DNA of 7,087 bases, taken from positions 1-7,087 of the forward strand of contig JAAZLZ010000339.1 in NCBI GenBank assembly GCA_012799075.1, written 5' to 3'. A program made the position numbers and the translations under genes. A model generated the notes under the pieces. The model searched no databases. It was not told where the DNA came from and saw only the letters and a program-made list of their open reading frames with translations. Numbering within the stretch: the first letter of the stretch is position 1; each line of letters opens with the position of its first letter. Shown piece by piece: positions 6,050-7,087 of this stretch. This DNA is from Bacillota bacterium (GTDB taxonomy: Bacteria; Bacillota; Limnochordia; JAAZLZ01).

Positions 6050-6562
6050 CTACTTGAAAGTCAGCCACGCCGGGCCGAACCCGAGGAGGCTGCCCTCATC
6101 AAGGTCGATCTGAAACTGCTGTCCCTTCAAGCTCCCCTCGGGAAGCACAATTTCGCAAGAGCCCGCCACCTCAATGAGGCCCGGACGGTATGTCAGCGTC
6201 TGGGCTTTGACTTCATAGTCGCCGGTGGTCAGGGAAACGTTCCCTTCCAGCAGGTATTCCTGCTTGTCAAAGTCGGCCCTGAGCCTTTCTCCCTTAGCGG
6301 AGAATTCCTCCCCGGCCAAGGTCACCTCCCCCTGGATCAGGGCAAGCCCCTCCTTCTCCCGGTATTCCAGCTCCCGGGCGGTAATCACTAGATCATCGGC
6401 GGTGATCAGCATCTGTCCTTCCTGGGGCTTGATGGTGTAGATCCCCTTTTTCAGATCAAAGGATCCCCAAGGGACGTCCGATCCACCCTCTAGCTGGATT
6501 TCAACGGCCAGCGCGGGCATGGTCAACAGCAAGACTAACAAGACAGTCAGGATCTTACGCAT
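6050..6562 (-). CDS. lptA: LptA-like periplasmic LPS transport protein
   Basis: LptA forms the periplasmic beta-jellyroll bridge that carries LPS from LptC towards LptD in the outer membrane. The product is about 170 residues, close to E. coli LptA (185). It starts with a signal peptide: MRK, a Leu/Val-rich core and an ALA-like cleavage site at about residue 19. The mature part is a series of OstA-like strand repeats of about 25 residues: ITADDLVITARELEY with a GEVTLA turn, then FSAKGERLRADF with EGNVSLT, then YEVKAQTLTY with AGSCEIVLPEG, then LKGQQFQIDLDEG. The ATG at 6562 is chosen because an SD GGAGGT (6576-6571) lies 8 nt upstream and the signal peptide begins there. An in-frame start at 6601 would only add residues inside lptC. 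The start overlaps the lptC stop by 8 bp (ATGCGTAA), indicating coupled translation. Confidence 0.85.
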   Translation of the reverse strand: MRKILTVLLVLLLTMPALAVEIQLEGGSDVPWGSFDLKKGIYTIKPQEGQMLITADDLVITARELEYREKEGLALIQGEVTLAGEEFSAKGERLRADFDKQEYLLEGNVSLTTGDYEVKAQTLTYRPGLIEVAGSCEIVLPEGSLKGQQFQIDLDEGSLLGFGPAWLTFK

Positions 6563-6965
6563 CACCGGCCACCTCCAAGACGATCTTTCCCGATCCGGCA
6601 AACTCCACGGCGCCCTCCCGCAGGATGACTTTGTCCGCGCTTATCTCAATATCCCCCCTCGTTAGGGCGGCCTTGACCAGCTCCAAGCTTCCTTCCCTCA
6701 AGATTGCCCCTTCCGCTTGAAAGAAGATAGGGACTTCCAAGTGGACGACTCCCTGGGAAATGCCGGCAAGATGGGTCTGGTCCTGCTCCTTAATTAGGCG
6801 GGCGGCGGTGATCTCCCACTCTAGATCCCCCTTGAGCCGGCCCGTCATCCTGATATTCTCCCCCGTCACCTCGGGCGGGGAGGACGGAATGGGGGCTTCC
6901 GGGGGGAGAAAAAATCCGCCGATGAAGATCAAAACCAGTATCAACAGCAATACCCGCACAGTCAC
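6555..6965 (-). CDS. lptC: LptC-like LPS transport bridge protein
   Basis: LptC is a single-pass inner-membrane protein that takes LPS from the LptB2FG extractor and passes it to LptA. The product is about 136 residues. It opens with a hydrophobic anchor (residues 5-18, VLLLILVLIFIGGF), followed by a Pro-rich linker and a beta-rich domain. The segment GDLEWEITAARL fits the LptC pattern G-x(n)-W-x-I-x-A, and alternating hydrophobic residues continue to the end. It is clearly shorter than E. coli LptC (about 190), so it may have fewer jellyroll strands. I chose GTG at 6965, which overlaps the upstream stop as GTGA. The SD GGAGG (6974-6970) lies only 4 nt before it, so the GTG two codons later (6959, spacing 10 nt) is also possible. 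A frame extension back to 7049 would cover the upstream gene and is unlikely. The stop overlaps the lptA start. The family call rests on the anchor, the W motif and synteny with lptA. Confidence 0.75.
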   Translation of the reverse strand: MTVRVLLLILVLIFIGGFFLPPEAPIPSSPPEVTGENIRMTGRLKGDLEWEITAARLIKEQDQTHLAGISQGVVHLEVPIFFQAEGAILREGSLELVKAALTRGDIEISADKVILREGAVEFAGSGKIVLEVAGDA

Positions 6966-7087
6966 TCCCCCTCCCAAAGGGCCCTCCGCCAGCGATGGGC
7001 ATCGATGGATCCAAGGCTTTGGGGCTCCCCAAGCGAGTAGTCCACCCAAACGGCCCCAGGTTCATACCGCAAGGCAACGGTCCGGCA
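6962..7087 (-). CDS. 3' end of an unrecognised gene (partial)
   Basis: The reading frame is open from the right edge of the window to a TGA at 6964-6962 and gives the last 41 residues of a protein. The tail is rich in Trp, Arg and acidic residues (for example AVWVDYSLGEPQ and DAHRWRRALWEGE) and shows no membrane helix or motif that I recognise. Its stop overlaps the GTG start of lptC in a GTGA arrangement, the style of junction used elsewhere in this operon, which supports a real co-translated gene. In other LPS operons the gene before lptC often belongs to Kdo synthesis (kdsC, kdsD), but this tail does not look like one of those to me. I leave the function open. Confidence 0.6.
   Translation of the reverse strand, partial: CRTVALRYEPGAVWVDYSLGEPQSLGSIDAHRWRRALWEGE

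Noticed and set aside
6790..7077. Minus-strand frame of 95 codons starting MPCGMNLGPF
   Set aside because: It is out of frame with both the upstream gene and lptC, overlaps both, and has low-complexity Gly/Pro/Arg composition.

Overview
All recognisable genes lie on the minus strand and are packed end to end, so the window reads as part of one envelope-biogenesis operon transcribed from right (7087) to left (1). The content is lipopolysaccharide (LPS) assembly and export: LptC, LptA, FabZ, LpxB, a sugar-nucleotide epimerase and LptB. This implies an organism with an outer membrane. Several features recall Firmicutes: GC-rich coding sequence, strong purine-rich Shine-Dalgarno (SD) sites, two extended -10 promoters (TGnTATAAT) and a FabZ N-terminus resembling the Bacillus one. 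Together these suggest a diderm Firmicute such as a Limnochordia-, Halanaerobiales- or Negativicutes-like lineage. The taxonomy is inference, with no rRNA or marker gene to confirm it.

Order in transcription direction: (1) the 3' end of an unrecognised gene (7087-6962). (2) lptC, overlapping it by GTGA. (3) lptA, overlapping lptC by 8 bp. (4) An 82-bp gap with an extended -10 promoter. (5) A large membrane protein of about 695 residues (5967-3880) that I cannot assign to a named family. (6) A GlnQ/FtsE-class ABC ATPase 11 nt further on. (7) A second promoter, flanked by a 9-bp inverted repeat. (8) fabZ. (9) lpxB. (10) A GalE-like epimerase joined to lpxB by ATGA. (11) The 5' part of lptB, running off the left edge.

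FabZ supplies hydroxyacyl chemistry shared by fatty acid and lipid A synthesis, and LpxB makes the lipid A disaccharide. The epimerase probably supplies a sugar nucleotide. LptA, LptB and LptC belong to the LPS transport bridge. The usual partners lpxA, lpxC, lpxD, lpxK and lptF/G are not in the window.

The most interesting item is the two-gene ABC system between lptA and fabZ. Its membrane subunit has MacB/FtsX-like topology: one TM helix, a roughly 520-residue outside domain with a coiled coil and repeated beta-alpha-beta-like segments, then three TM helices. Its C-terminal tail nevertheless carries a type I importer-like EAA coupling motif, and its ATPase is of the amino-acid-importer class. 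I know of no described transporter with this combination. Other points of note are a probable non-canonical ATA start for lptB and an LpxB with several altered signature motifs. There is no CRISPR array, RNA gene or mobile element that I can see.
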